From DASYHS01 sp035998295 (GTDB lineage Bacteria > Pseudomonadota > Alphaproteobacteria > Azospirillales > Azospirillaceae), in the NCBI RefSeq assembly GCF_035998295.1, contig NZ_DASYHS010000175.1, positions 1 through 21,569 on the forward strand: 21,569 nt of DNA, given 5' to 3'. Position 1 is the first letter of the stretch. Each line of letters opens with the position of its first letter. The notes beneath the pieces are model-generated. The model did not search any database. It was not told where the DNA came from and worked only from the letters and a program-made list of their open reading frames with translations. Made by a program: the position numbers and the translations under genes. Shown here one piece after another: positions 13,644 through 21,279 of the stretch.

Positions 13644-15644
13644 TTACAACCGAGCGGCGACGGCGGCCACGACCGCGTCCGCGGTAATGCCGAAATGCTC
13701 GTAAAGCTCCTGATAGGGAGCGGACTCGCCGAACCCCTTCATGCCCACGAAGATGCCGTCCGACCCGATGTAGCGATCCCAGCCCAGCCGTACCAGCGCC
13801 TCGATGCCGACGCGCAGCGTGCCCTCGCCGATCACCTCGGCCCGATAGGCGGCATCCTGCTGCTCGAACAGCTCCCAGCTCGGCATCGAGACGACCGCGG
13901 CGCCGATGCCGCGCTCCTGGAGCAGGCGGCGCGCCTCGACCGCGATCGACACTTCCGAGCCGGTCGCGAACAGGGTGACCTTGCGCCCGCCCTCGGCCGG
14001 CCGCAGCACGTAGGCGCCGCGCGCCGACAGGTTCTCCCGCGCGTGTTCGGTGCGCACCGTCGGCACGTTCTGGCGCGTCAGGGCCAGCAGGCTCGGCCGG
14101 TCCGCCGTCTCCAGCGCGATCTGCCAGCATTCCGCGGTCTCGACCGCGTCGGCGGGGCGGAACACCAGCAGGTTCGGGATCGCGCGCAGTGCCGCGACGT
14201 GCTCGACCGGCTGGTGGGTCGGGCCGTCCTCGCCCAGGCCGATGCTGTCATGGGTCATCACGTAGACGACGCGCTGGCGCATCAGCGCCGACAGGCGGAT
14301 CGCCGGCCGGCAGTAGTCGCTGAACTGCAGGAAGGTGCCGCCATAGGGGATGATGCCGCCATGCAGCGCCAGGCCGTTCATCGCCGCCGCCATCGCGTGC
14401 TCGCGCACGCCGTAGTGGATGTAGCGCCCGCCATAGCCGGTGCGCTGGACGACGGCGGTGTTCTTGACGCGCGTGTTGTTGGACGGCGACAGGTCGGCCG
14501 ACCCGCCGACGATCTGCGGCACCAGCGGGACCAGCACGTCGAGCACGTTGCCCGACGCGACGCGGGTCGCGAGCTTCGGCGTCTCGGCCGAGATCTTGCG
14601 CTTGAACTCGTCGATCGCCGCCGCGAAGCCCTCGGGCAGGCGGCCCTCGGCCGCGGCCCGGAACGCGTCGCGCAGCGCCGGCTCGCAGGCGTCCAGGCGG
14701 TCGGCCCACTGCGCGCGGGCGTCGGCGCCCCGCCGGCCGAAGCCGCGCCACGCCTGCTCCACCGTCTCCGGGATCACGAAGGGCTCATGGCTCCAGCCGA
14801 GCTTGGCGCGGGTGGCCGCGATCTCCTCGGAGCCGAGCGGCGCGCCGTGGCAGTGATGGGTCCCGCCCTTGTTGGGGGCGCCGTAGCCGATGATGGTCTT
14901 GCACGAGATCAGCGACGGCGCGTCGGTGGTGCGCGCGTAGTCGACCGCCATCGCGATCTGCTGCGGGTTGTGGCCGTCGACCTCGCGCACGTCCCAGCCA
15001 TAGGCGCGGAAGCGGGCCAGCGTGTCGTCGGTGAAGCTGAGCTCGGTCGGCCCGTCGATCGAGATCTCGTTGTCGTCCCACAGCACGATCAGCTTGCCGA
15101 GGCCGAGATGGCCGGCCAGCGACGCCGCCTCGTGGCTGATGCCTTCCATCAGGTCGCCGTCGCTGGCGATCACGTAGGTGTAGTGGTCGACGAGGTCGTC
15201 GCCGAAGCGGGCGTTCAGGATGCGCTCGGCCAGCGCAATGCCGACCGCCGTCGCGAGGCCCTGGCCGAGCGGGCCGGTCGTGGTCTCGATGCCGTGGCTC
15301 TGCATCACCTCGGGATGGCCGGGCGTCAGGCTGCCGAGCTGGCGGAACCGGCGCAGCTCGTCCATCGTCATGGCCGGGTGGCCGGTCAGGTGCAGGATCG
15401 AGTACAGCAGCATGGAGCCGTGGCCGGCCGACAGCACGAACCGGTCGCGGTCCGGCCAGGTCGGGTCGGCGGGGTCGAACTTCAGGAACCGGCCGAACAG
15501 GACGGTCGCCACGTCGGCCATGCCCATGGGCATTCCGGGATGGCCGGACTTGGCGGCCTCCACGGCATCCATGGCGAGGACGCGGATCGCATTGGCGAGT
15601 TGTTCGTGGGTGGCCGCCTCGGGGGCGGCGGGCGTCGTCGTCAT
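13644..15644 (-). CDS. tkt: transketolase
   Basis: Transketolase moves two-carbon ketol units between sugar phosphates in the pentose phosphate (or Calvin) pathway using thiamine diphosphate. The 666-aa product has AKSGHPGMPMGMADVA (31-46), SAGHGSMLLYSILHL and GPLGQGLATAVG (124-135). The ThDP-binding block SDGDLMEGISHEAASLAGHL ends at DDNEISIDG (161-198). The pyrimidine domain follows with HDSIGLGEDGPTHQPVEH and FRPADAVETAECW. ATG 15644 (MTTTPAAPEA) is chosen because AGGAAA precedes it and the length then fits the family; a longer open frame to 15836 reads through a repeat hairpin. Its cofactor derives from the thiE pathway seen at the left end, though the genes are far apart. Confidence 0.97.
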   Translation of the reverse strand: MTTTPAAPEAATHEQLANAIRVLAMDAVEAAKSGHPGMPMGMADVATVLFGRFLKFDPADPTWPDRDRFVLSAGHGSMLLYSILHLTGHPAMTMDELRRFRQLGSLTPGHPEVMQSHGIETTTGPLGQGLATAVGIALAERILNARFGDDLVDHYTYVIASDGDLMEGISHEAASLAGHLGLGKLIVLWDDNEISIDGPTELSFTDDTLARFRAYGWDVREVDGHNPQQIAMAVDYARTTDAPSLISCKTIIGYGAPNKGGTHHCHGAPLGSEEIAATRAKLGWSHEPFVIPETVEQAWRGFGRRGADARAQWADRLDACEPALRDAFRAAAEGRLPEGFAAAIDEFKRKISAETPKLATRVASGNVLDVLVPLVPQIVGGSADLSPSNNTRVKNTAVVQRTGYGGRYIHYGVREHAMAAAMNGLALHGGIIPYGGTFLQFSDYCRPAIRLSALMRQRVVYVMTHDSIGLGEDGPTHQPVEHVAALRAIPNLLVFRPADAVETAECWQIALETADRPSLLALTRQNVPTVRTEHARENLSARGAYVLRPAEGGRKVTLFATGSEVSIAVEARRLLQERGIGAAVVSMPSWELFEQQDAAYRAEVIGEGTLRVGIEALVRLGWDRYIGSDGIFVGMKGFGESAPYQELYEHFGITADAVVAAVAARL

Positions 15645-16003
15645 GGTGACGGGTTTCCTGGACCGGTGCTGGGCATGGGGCCGCGGGCCGACCGCCGCAG
15701 GCGGGGCCGGGCTCGAAACGGGCGCACCATGCCGCCCCACCGGCAGCGCGTCAACACATGAGTCGCGCAGTATTCGGCAGGAGAAGCCGAAGTCGCAAAC
15801 CTGCGCCGACGCGCGAACATCCCCTCTCCCGTGCAACGGGAGAGGGAGGGGCCCGGCCGACGGCCGGGAGGGTGAGGGCAGACCGCCCGCAAATCCTCGC
15901 CTTGCCGCCTACGCGACCGCGGTTGACGCGCCGCGCCGCCCGCCCGTAATGTCGGCCGTTCGCCGTTCTTCCCGTGCCGCAGTTCCGGGGCCGCCGCCCG
16001 CCG
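15645..16003. other. divergent intergenic region between tkt and the DUF4164 gene
   Basis: This 359-base stretch has no credible gene. It carries a two-hairpin repeat (15818-15868) and must hold the tkt promoter on the minus strand and the DUF4164-zapA promoter on the plus strand. I see no hexamer pair good enough to name. Confidence 0.5.
15818..15868. repeat. REP-like hairpin, copy 2, with a second hairpin
   Basis: CCCTCTCCCG (15822-15831) pairs perfectly with CGGGAGAGGG (15837-15846) around TGCAA. About ten bases on, CCCGGCCG-A-CGGCCGGG forms a second perfect hairpin, followed by GAGGGTGAGGG. The leading ACATCCCCTCTCCCG is the same core as copy 1 at 10139. Such composite elements are dispersed in many alphaproteobacterial genomes. 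Confidence 0.8.
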
Positions 16004-16237
16004 ATGATGCAGAGATCCTCCGTCGAAATCGCGCTCGGCCGCCTGGACGCGGCGCTTTCCCGCCTGGACGCGGCCATCCGCGCCCGCGAGGCGCGCGCCG
16101 AGGCGGAGCGCGGGGAACTCGTCGCGGCGCTCGAAACGGCGCGCACCGCCGAATCGTCGGCGCGGAACGCCGCGGACGACGCGGCGCGGCGCCTGGAAGC
16201 GGCGATCGGCCGCCTGCAGACCGTCTTGGAGGACTGA
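16004..16237 (+). CDS. DUF4164-like small coiled-coil protein
   Basis: The product of about 77 aa (MMQRSSVEIALGRLDAALSR) is one continuous helix of LDAAxxRLDAA-type heptads to its end, AAIGRLQTVLED. This small coiled-coil pattern lies just before zapA in many alphaproteobacteria (DUF4164). A role next to ZapA in division is suggested by position only. The start is uncertain (16004, 16007 or a longer frame to 15974); no clear ribosome site exists. It ends 8 bases before the zapA ATG, so the two genes are co-transcribed. Confidence 0.72.
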   Translation: MMQRSSVEIALGRLDAALSRLDAAIRAREARAEAERGELVAALETARTAESSARNAADDAARRLEAAIGRLQTVLED

Positions 16238-16245
16238 AACCGCAA

Positions 16246-16623
16246 ATGGCGCGTGTCGACATCACGCTGAACGGCCGTGTCTATACGGTCGCCTGCGAGG
16301 ACGGGCAGGAGCCCCGGCTGCTCGAGATCGCCCGCTACCTGGACGCCAAGCTGCGCGAGGTCGCGCGCGGCAGCGGCGCCGCGGCGGCCGGCGAGGCGCA
16401 GCTCCTGGCCATGGCCGCCCTGGTGGTCACCGACCAGCTCTTCGACCTGAAGGCGGAGTACGATGCCCTGGCCGAAGGCCAACTGAATGGCGCCGAAGGT
16501 CAACTGAACGGCGCCGAAGGCCGGCTCCCCGCGGGCGGTTCGGCCGACACCGCGGTGGCCGCCGCGGTCGACGGCATCGCACGGCGCATAGAAGATATTG
16601 CAGCGCGCCTCGAGCGTGCCTAG
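16246..16623 (+). CDS. zapA: cell division protein ZapA
   Basis: ZapA binds FtsZ and cross-links its protofilaments at the division site. The 125-aa product has the ZapA N-terminal domain (VDITLNGRVYTVACEDGQEP, then LEIARYLDAKLREVA) and a central helix AQLLAMAALVVTDQLFDLKA. A C-terminal coiled coil ends IARRIEDIAARLERA. Between them the repeat EGQLNGA-EGQLNGA-EGR interrupts the helix, encoded by two 21-base units (16474-16494, 16495-16515) differing at two positions. GGAGG (16228-16232) lies upstream inside the DUF4164 end. A 6S RNA and the formyl-THF cyclo-ligase follow, the same order as zapA-ssrS-fau in E. coli. Confidence 0.88.
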   Translation: MARVDITLNGRVYTVACEDGQEPRLLEIARYLDAKLREVARGSGAAAAGEAQLLAMAALVVTDQLFDLKAEYDALAEGQLNGAEGQLNGAEGRLPAGGSADTAVAAAVDGIARRIEDIAARLERA

Positions 16624-16626
16624 ATT
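16598..16626 (+). promoter_or_regulatory. promoter of the 6S RNA
   Basis: TTGCAG (16598-16603) and TAGATT (16621-16626) are 17 bases apart, with the -10 overlapping the zapA stop codon. Transcription would start about 7 bases later, at 16633, exactly where the predicted 6S closing stem begins (16634). The agreement between promoter and structure supports both. Confidence 0.55.
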
Positions 16627-16632
16627 TGGGAT

Positions 16633-16800
16633 CGGAAGGTCGCTGTCTGGTGCGACAGGCTGCTATATCCCTGGGGCCGATTCCAATCCTCTAGGGAGCT
16701 GTCCCTGCCGGGGCCGTGGTCCCGGTACATGGCGCCCACCTGCATTGTGCAGGCCACAGAGGATACGCACACGCCATCGGCCGAGGCGGCGCCTTCCACC
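16633..16800 (+). ncRNA. ssrS: 6S RNA
   Basis: 6S RNA mimics an open promoter and sequesters sigma70-type RNA polymerase. Position: between zapA and the formyl-THF cyclo-ligase gene, its classical location. Structure: GGAAGG-U-CGC (16634-16643) pairs with GCGCCTTCC (16789-16797) as a closing stem with one bulge. A large central bubble follows (about 42 bases on the 5' side, 24 on the 3' side), then an apical stem starting with the perfect ATCCTCT/AGAGGAT (16686-16692 / 16758-16764). CCTGCA-TTG-TGCAGG forms a hairpin inside the apical arm. Length is about 165 nt, and a pyrimidine-rich stretch (CCCTCTCTTCTTCC) follows the 3' end. Ends are predictions. A longer cyclo-ligase frame overlaps it but is not credible. 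Confidence 0.82.
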
Positions 16801-16827
16801 CTCTCTTCTTCCAGCCTCCGGCATGCC

Positions 16828-17427
16828 ATGACCGACGTTCCGGCGACCGACGTTCCGGCCGAGAAGCGGGCCGCGCGCGCCGAAGCGCGCCGCCGGCGCG
16901 ATCTGGCGGCCGCCGATGCGCCCGGCGCGGCCCGGTCCGTGATGGAGCGGGTCCTCTCCGGGGTGCCCGTCCCCGCGGGCGCGGTCGTCTCCGGCTACTG
17001 GCCGATTGGCTCCGAGCTGGACGTCCTGCCGCTTCTGCGCCACTTCTGCGATGCCGGCCATGTCTGCGCCCTGCCGGTCGGCGAGGGCAGGGGCCGGCCG
17101 CTGCGCTTCCGGGCGTGGCGTCCCGGCACCGCGATGGTCGAGGCGGAGTACGGCATCATGGTGCCCGCCCCGGAGGAGCCCTGGGTGACGCCGTCCGTGC
17201 TGCTCGTCCCGCTGCTGGCCTTCGACCGGGCGGGCTACCGGCTCGGCTACGGCGCCGGCTACTACGACCGGACGCTGGCGGCGCTGCGGGCCGCGCACCC
17301 CGTGCTCGCCGTCGGCGTCGCCATGGCCGCGCAGGAGATGGACGCGGTGCCGCGCGACCGCTACGACCAGAAGCTGGACTGGATCGTCACCGACCGCTTC
17401 GCCCTGCACACGGGACCACAGGCATGA
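16828..17427 (+). CDS. 5-formyltetrahydrofolate cyclo-ligase
   Basis: The enzyme converts 5-formyl-THF to 5,10-methenyl-THF with ATP in one-carbon metabolism. The 199-aa product has the basic N-terminal ATP-binding helix (AEKRAARAEARRRRD), the VVSGYWPIGSELDVLPLL strand-helix (compare GYxPxxxEvd) and the family signature RLGYGAGYYDRTL (about 138-150). ATG 16828 is chosen because the longer frame from 16729 would run through the 6S RNA. The first residues contain a short repeat, ATDVPATDVPA. Its TGA overlaps the next gene's ATG (17424). Co-transcription with 6S RNA, as in E. coli where fau follows ssrS, is likely. Confidence 0.9.
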   Translation: MTDVPATDVPAEKRAARAEARRRRDLAAADAPGAARSVMERVLSGVPVPAGAVVSGYWPIGSELDVLPLLRHFCDAGHVCALPVGEGRGRPLRFRAWRPGTAMVEAEYGIMVPAPEEPWVTPSVLLVPLLAFDRAGYRLGYGAGYYDRTLAALRAAHPVLAVGVAMAAQEMDAVPRDRYDQKLDWIVTDRFALHTGPQA

Positions 17428-18257
17428 ACCTGCTCTTCCTCGGCGACGTCGTCGGGCGTGCCGGCCGCGACGCGGTGCTGGCCCATCTTCCCGAGCTGCG
17501 GCGCCGCCTCGCGACCGACTTCGTCGTCGTCAACGGCGAGAACGCGGCCGGCGGCTTCGGCATCACCGAGAAGATCGCCCGCGACTTCTTCGACGCCGGC
17601 GTCGACTGCATCACGACCGGCAACCACGTCTGGGACCAGAAGGAGCTGGTCGGCGCCATCGACCGCGAGACGCGCATCCTGCGGCCGCTGAACTTCCCCG
17701 AGGGCACGCCGGGCCGCGGCGCCGCCGTGTTCCAGGCGCCGCGCGGGCGGCGCGTGCTGGTCGCGAACGTGATGGGCCGGCTGTTCATGGACCCGCTCGA
17801 CGACCCCTTCGCCGCGGTCGGGCACGTGCTGCGCCAGGTCCGGCTCGGCGCCGGCGCGGGAGCCGGAAACGGTGTCGACGCGGTGATCGTCGACGTCCAT
17901 GCCGAGGCGACCAGCGAGAAGATGGCGATGGGCCATTTCTGCGACGGCCGCGCGAGCCTCGTCGTCGGCACCCACAGCCACGTGCCGACCGCCGACCTCC
18001 AGATCCTGCCCGGCGGCACCGCCTACCAGTCCGATGCCGGCATGTGCGGCGACTACGACAGCGTCATCGGCATGAAGAAGGAGGTCTCGATCGCCCGCTT
18101 CGTGCGCAAGCTGCCGACCGAGCGCATGACCCCGGCCGAGAACGAGGCGACGGTGTGCGGCGTCTTCGTGCGCACCGACGACCGTACCGGCCTCGGCGTG
18201 CGGGCCGAGCCGGTCCGCATCGGCGGCCGCCTCGCCCCGCACCTGCCGGAGGCGTGA
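17424..18257 (+). CDS. YmdB/TIGR00282-family metallophosphoesterase
   Basis: The 277-aa product has the metal-binding motifs of the calcineurin-like YmdB family in order: FLGDVVG (Asp8), VVNGENA (Glu39), TGNHVWDQKE (Asn67, His68), VDVHAEATSEK (His159) and VGTHSHVPTAD (His184, His186). Characterised relatives cleave 2',3'-cyclic nucleotides and affect biofilm and stress signalling; the substrate here is not known. It overlaps the cyclo-ligase by four bases (ATGA), so the two are translationally coupled. The insertion GAGAGAGNG near residue 143 is a flexible loop. It ends 37 bases from the convergent, frameshifted phosphotransferase gene. Confidence 0.9.
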   Translation: MNLLFLGDVVGRAGRDAVLAHLPELRRRLATDFVVVNGENAAGGFGITEKIARDFFDAGVDCITTGNHVWDQKELVGAIDRETRILRPLNFPEGTPGRGAAVFQAPRGRRVLVANVMGRLFMDPLDDPFAAVGHVLRQVRLGAGAGAGNGVDAVIVDVHAEATSEKMAMGHFCDGRASLVVGTHSHVPTADLQILPGGTAYQSDAGMCGDYDSVIGMKKEVSIARFVRKLPTERMTPAENEATVCGVFVRTDDRTGLGVRAEPVRIGGRLAPHLPEA

Positions 18258-18294
18258 GAGGCGCCCGGCCGCGTCGCGCACGCCCGCGCGAAGG

Positions 18295-19180
18295 CTACGC
18301 GGCGCCGCGACCGGCGGCCCAGGCGACGACGCTCTCGCGCATCGCGTCGACGTGGCGGGGGTCTCCGGCAAGCTCGGCAAGCTCGGACAGCCTGTGCATA
18401 CCGACCAGCACGCCGATCCGCTCGCGCTCGACCGGCTTTCCGGTCATGCGCGCATAGCGCTCCGCGATCCCGCGCGTCAGCTCCAGCGAGATGAACGCCG
18501 GGTACGCGAAGTCCTGGTGCAGCGGGCCGAAGCCGGAATCGGCGAAGTCGTAGACGCCCCCGATGCGCTGGCGCTCGTGGTCGAACGCCATGTTCCAGCC
18601 ATGGCCGTCGAAGAAGCCGTAGGTCGTCCCCAGCGGGTCCGGGCCCATGGCCTCGTAGGCGTCGACCGTCCTCTCGCACAGCCGCCGATGCTCGGCCGGC
18701 ACCAGCGGCAGGGCCTTCGAGCGGACGTCCTCCGGCGACTGCCAGGCAAGGATCGCGACGGCACCCGCATCCCGCATGGCGGCGGGGTCGAGGTCGTGGA
18801 GCTGGGCGTAGAACAGCGCGAGGTCCTCGGCCAGCCGGTCGCGCGCCGCCGCCGGCAACCGCCCGTACTGCGCGCCGAGGAGGTGTTCGCCCCTGATCTT
18901 GGTATGCCGGGAGAACGGCATCGGCCCCTCGACCAGTTCCAGGTCCGGGACCGGCATCGAGAGGTGCGGGCGCACCGCCGCCAGGATCCTCGCCTCGCGG
19001 CGCAGCGCCCGTTCCGCCTCGTCGCCGCGCGGGAACTTGCAGATCAGCCGGCCGGTCGGCATCGATCGCCAGCGAGTGCCACCCCATGCCGACCGGCCGG
19101 AGGCGGGCGTCCCGTAGCTCGGGAAACGCCTGGAGGAGGGCGTCCCGGTAGCGCGTGATGTCGACGGCCGGTTCCTCCAT
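18295..19180 (-). pseudogene. aminoglycoside phosphotransferase (APH) family gene with a single-base frameshift
   Basis: Two overlapping frames make one APH-fold protein. The first, from ATG 19180, reads MEEPAVDITRYRDALLQAFP to GMGWHSLAIDAD. The second continues GRLICKFPRGDEAERALRRE to the stop at 18295. The frames differ by one base at about 19048-19056 (CCGGCCGG run), where removing one C gives a continuous protein of about 294 aa. The catalytic loop is GFFDGHGWNMAFD (Asp and Asn of HxDxxxxN kept, first His replaced by Phe). The metal site is VYDFADSGFG. Family members phosphorylate aminoglycosides, macrolides or small metabolites. GTG 19192 overlaps the stop of the beta-lactamase-like gene, so the two were one operon. 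A real mutation or a base-calling error are both possible. Confidence 0.8.
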
Positions 19181-19188
19181 CCCGCGGC

Positions 19189-20361
19189 TCACTCCGCCCG
19201 TGCGGCGAGCGTCTCCAGGATCGCGTGCGCCGCCTCGATGCGGGCGGGGATCGGGACGTTCCTGTTCGCCAGCATGACGATGCCGATCCTCCTTTCCGGG
19301 ACGAAGGCCACGTAGGCGCCGAAGCCGTTGGTGGAGCCGGTCTTGTTGTACAGCGTCGCTCCGGCCGCCGCGCGTGGCGGGATCACCGCCGCCGCCGCAT
19401 TGGCTTCCATGGCCATGGTCCGGGAATTGCCGGCAAGCAGCCGTTCCAGCGTGACCGGATAGGGATACTGCTCCCAGCCGAGGCCCTGCACCATGCCGCC
19501 GACGCTGAAATACCCGACATGCGTCCCCTCCACGGCGCGCCGGATCGTATCGTCGAGCGTGTCCGGCCGGATGTTCGCCTCGACGAACCGGATCATGTCC
19601 GCCGCCGAGGACTTCACGCCGTAGGCCTGCGCGTCGAACATGCCCGGGCTCACCCGGACCGGCCTATCCGCCCTGTAGCCCCAGGCATAGTCCCCCATCT
19701 TCTCGGTCGGCACGCGGACATGGGTGTGGCCGAGGCCCAGCTTCGCCAGCAGCTCCCCCTCCAGCGCCTCTTCGAAGCTGCCGCCCAGTGCCAGCCCGGT
19801 GACGTGGCCGAGAAGGCCGATGCTCGGGTTGGAGTACCGGCGCGTCTCGCCCGGCGCGGCCTCCGGCCTCCATTGCCGGAAATAGGCGACCATCCGGCCG
19901 TGGGTCCGGACCCCGTCCGGAAACTGCAGCGGCAGTCCGCCGGCGGTGTAGGTGCCGAGATCGATCAGGCGCGCCCGGTCGACCGCGCTGCCCCGCAACT
20001 CCGGCATGTACCTGCCGGGATTGTCGTCCAGCGACATCTTGCCCAGCACCTGCGCGTAGGAGGCGAGCATGCCGGTGAAGGTCTTGCTGATCGAGCCCAG
20101 CTCGAACAGCGTGTCCTCCGTGACCGGGCCGTTCGTCTCCCTCGACGCGACCCCGTAGTTCATGAAATGGCGCCGCCCGTCGATGGTGACCGCGACCGCC
20201 ATTCCGGGAACCTCGTGCTCCCGCATCAGGGGCAGGACGGCCTCGTCCACGACGGCGGCGACCGGGCCGGCCGCATCGCCCGCGGCGGCCGGGCCGCCGG
20301 CTGCGAGGAACGACGCGGCGGCGACCGCCAGTCCCAGTTCGAGTATGGCCCTGCTGTTCAT
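19189..20361 (-). CDS. class C (AmpC-like) beta-lactamase family serine hydrolase
   Basis: The 390-aa product has a signal peptide (MNSRAILELGLAVAAASFLA, cleavage after about residue 28) and the three class C motifs: FELGSISKTFTG (Ser90-x-x-Lys93), RRYSNPSIGLLG (Tyr176-Ser-Asn178) and LYNKTGSTNGFGAYVAFVPE (Lys340-Thr-Gly). Length and spacing match AmpC cephalosporinases, which act in the periplasm through an acyl-serine intermediate. ATG 20361 is preferred over the much longer open frame to 20829, which would bury the signal peptide. No divergent ampR-type LysR gene is present, so induction by AmpR is not supported here. Esterase/penicillin-binding relatives of the same fold are the alternative. 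The phosphotransferase gene follows with overlap. Confidence 0.87.
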   Translation of the reverse strand: MNSRAILELGLAVAAASFLAAGGPAAAGDAAGPVAAVVDEAVLPLMREHEVPGMAVAVTIDGRRHFMNYGVASRETNGPVTEDTLFELGSISKTFTGMLASYAQVLGKMSLDDNPGRYMPELRGSAVDRARLIDLGTYTAGGLPLQFPDGVRTHGRMVAYFRQWRPEAAPGETRRYSNPSIGLLGHVTGLALGGSFEEALEGELLAKLGLGHTHVRVPTEKMGDYAWGYRADRPVRVSPGMFDAQAYGVKSSAADMIRFVEANIRPDTLDDTIRRAVEGTHVGYFSVGGMVQGLGWEQYPYPVTLERLLAGNSRTMAMEANAAAAVIPPRAAAGATLYNKTGSTNGFGAYVAFVPERRIGIVMLANRNVPIPARIEAAHAILETLAARAE

Positions 20362-20856
20362 GGAATCCGCCGTGATCGAAAAGAACCCCGTCCGGCCGGG
20401 ACGGGGCGTCGATCGTAACGGCAGTACCTGGGTGCGGGCTGAAGCTTTTTTGCCTTCCACCGGCACGCGACCACGGCGCCGCGGCGCGGCGTTCCGTGCG
20501 CGAGGACCGTGTCCGCACCGTATCGCTCGACGAGCTCGATTCGTATTTCGACGAGATGAAGGCGAAGGGCGCCGAGATGTTGTCCCCGAGGCGGCGCGCT
20601 GGCCTTTGAGTTCACTCCCGAACGGGAGGAGGACGTCCGATCCTGCTATCGCCGAGGCGTCATCGGCTGGTCGCGCGATTTCGCCGACGACCATGACCGT
20701 TTGGTGCGCCAGGCGATCCGGGATGGACTTGGTCGATTGCCGGAAGCAAGAGGCCGGGGAGGCCCGGCGCGATGGTCCGGGCGCCCCGGCATTGGGTCGT
20801 CCATGAAGTCGGTTGCTGCCCGGGCTCATGCCGCCGGAGCGGTGAGCTGGTCGCCC
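20362..20856. other. gene-poor region with unrecognised coding remnants
   Basis: This stretch of 495 bases lies upstream of the beta-lactamase-like gene. One plus-strand frame (about 20494-20609) reads REDRVRTVSLDELDSYFDEM and stops. From about 20599 another plus frame reads ALAFEFTPEREEDVRSCYRR and on to DHDRLVRQAIRDGLGRLPEA. Both look protein-like but lack proper starts and have no recognised family; they may be decayed pieces of one or two short genes. No promoter or structural RNA is evident. Confidence 0.4.
20494..20609 (+). pseudogene. possible remnant of a small protein gene
   Basis: A GTG-initiated frame of 38 codons contains VRTVSLDELDSYFDEMKAKG, with the helical, acidic look of the N-terminal part of some small antitoxins. 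It ends at TGA 20607-20609. It has no ribosome site and no identifiable partner. A frame shifted by one or two bases continues with protein-like sequence, which suggests a broken gene. The family is not recognised, and chance coding in GC-rich DNA remains possible. Confidence 0.22.
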
Positions 20857-21279
20857 TTACAGCCCGTCGTCGTCCTCGATCCCCATGTCCTGGTTCAGGA
20901 TCGTGTGGTCGCGCTCGCCCAGGCCGGCGCCCGGCCGCGGCTCGACCTCGCCGATGGCGGTCTCGTTCTCGCGCAGGCCGACGCCGGCGCCGCGCAGCAC
21001 GTCCTCGTCGCCGCCCGGCAGGACCGACTCGTCCCCGACCGGCCCGACCGTGATCTGCTGGTCCAGGCCACGCAGGTCGTCCCGCTCGGGCAGGACGTCC
21101 CGGTCCTCGGTCAATCCCGGCGAAGGCAGCGACCGGCCGGCCTCGTCGGGGGCCGTGATCCCCGCGGGCGTCTCGTCCGGAACCGTCTGCGCTGATGCGG
21201 GGGCCGCCGCGGCCAGGGCGAGGGGGGCGGCGAGGATGGCCGCCGCGGCGACGAGCGGTGCGTTCGGCGTTCTGGGCAT
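20857..21279 (-). CDS. exported acidic protein of unknown function
   Basis: The 140-aa product begins with a clear signal peptide (MPRTPNAPLVAAAAILAAPL to about residue 31, ending PASAQ). The mature part is short, acidic and rich in Gly/Asp/Glu without cysteines (RDVLPERDDLRGLDQQITVG, ending NQDMGIEDDDGL), probably unstructured in the periplasm. A very strong ribosome site (GAAGGAGAGGG) precedes ATG 21279, so the start is secure. No family is recognised. It stands alone: the region of remnants is downstream and a REP-like hairpin is upstream. Confidence 0.7.
   Translation of the reverse strand: MPRTPNAPLVAAAAILAAPLALAAAAPASAQTVPDETPAGITAPDEAGRSLPSPGLTEDRDVLPERDDLRGLDQQITVGPVGDESVLPGGDEDVLRGAGVGLRENETAIGEVEPRPGAGLGERDHTILNQDMGIEDDDGL

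Noticed and set aside
13506..15761. 751-aa plus-strand open frame opposite tkt
   Set aside because: Longest frame in the window, but it is the antisense of a clear transketolase and has no domain-like pattern.
15645..15836. 64-residue N-terminal extension of transketolase
   Set aside because: It reads through the REP-like hairpin, and an ATG with a ribosome site at 15644 gives the normal length.
16729..16827. 33-residue N-terminal extension of the formyl-THF cyclo-ligase
   Set aside because: It overlaps the predicted 6S RNA and is not needed for the family length.
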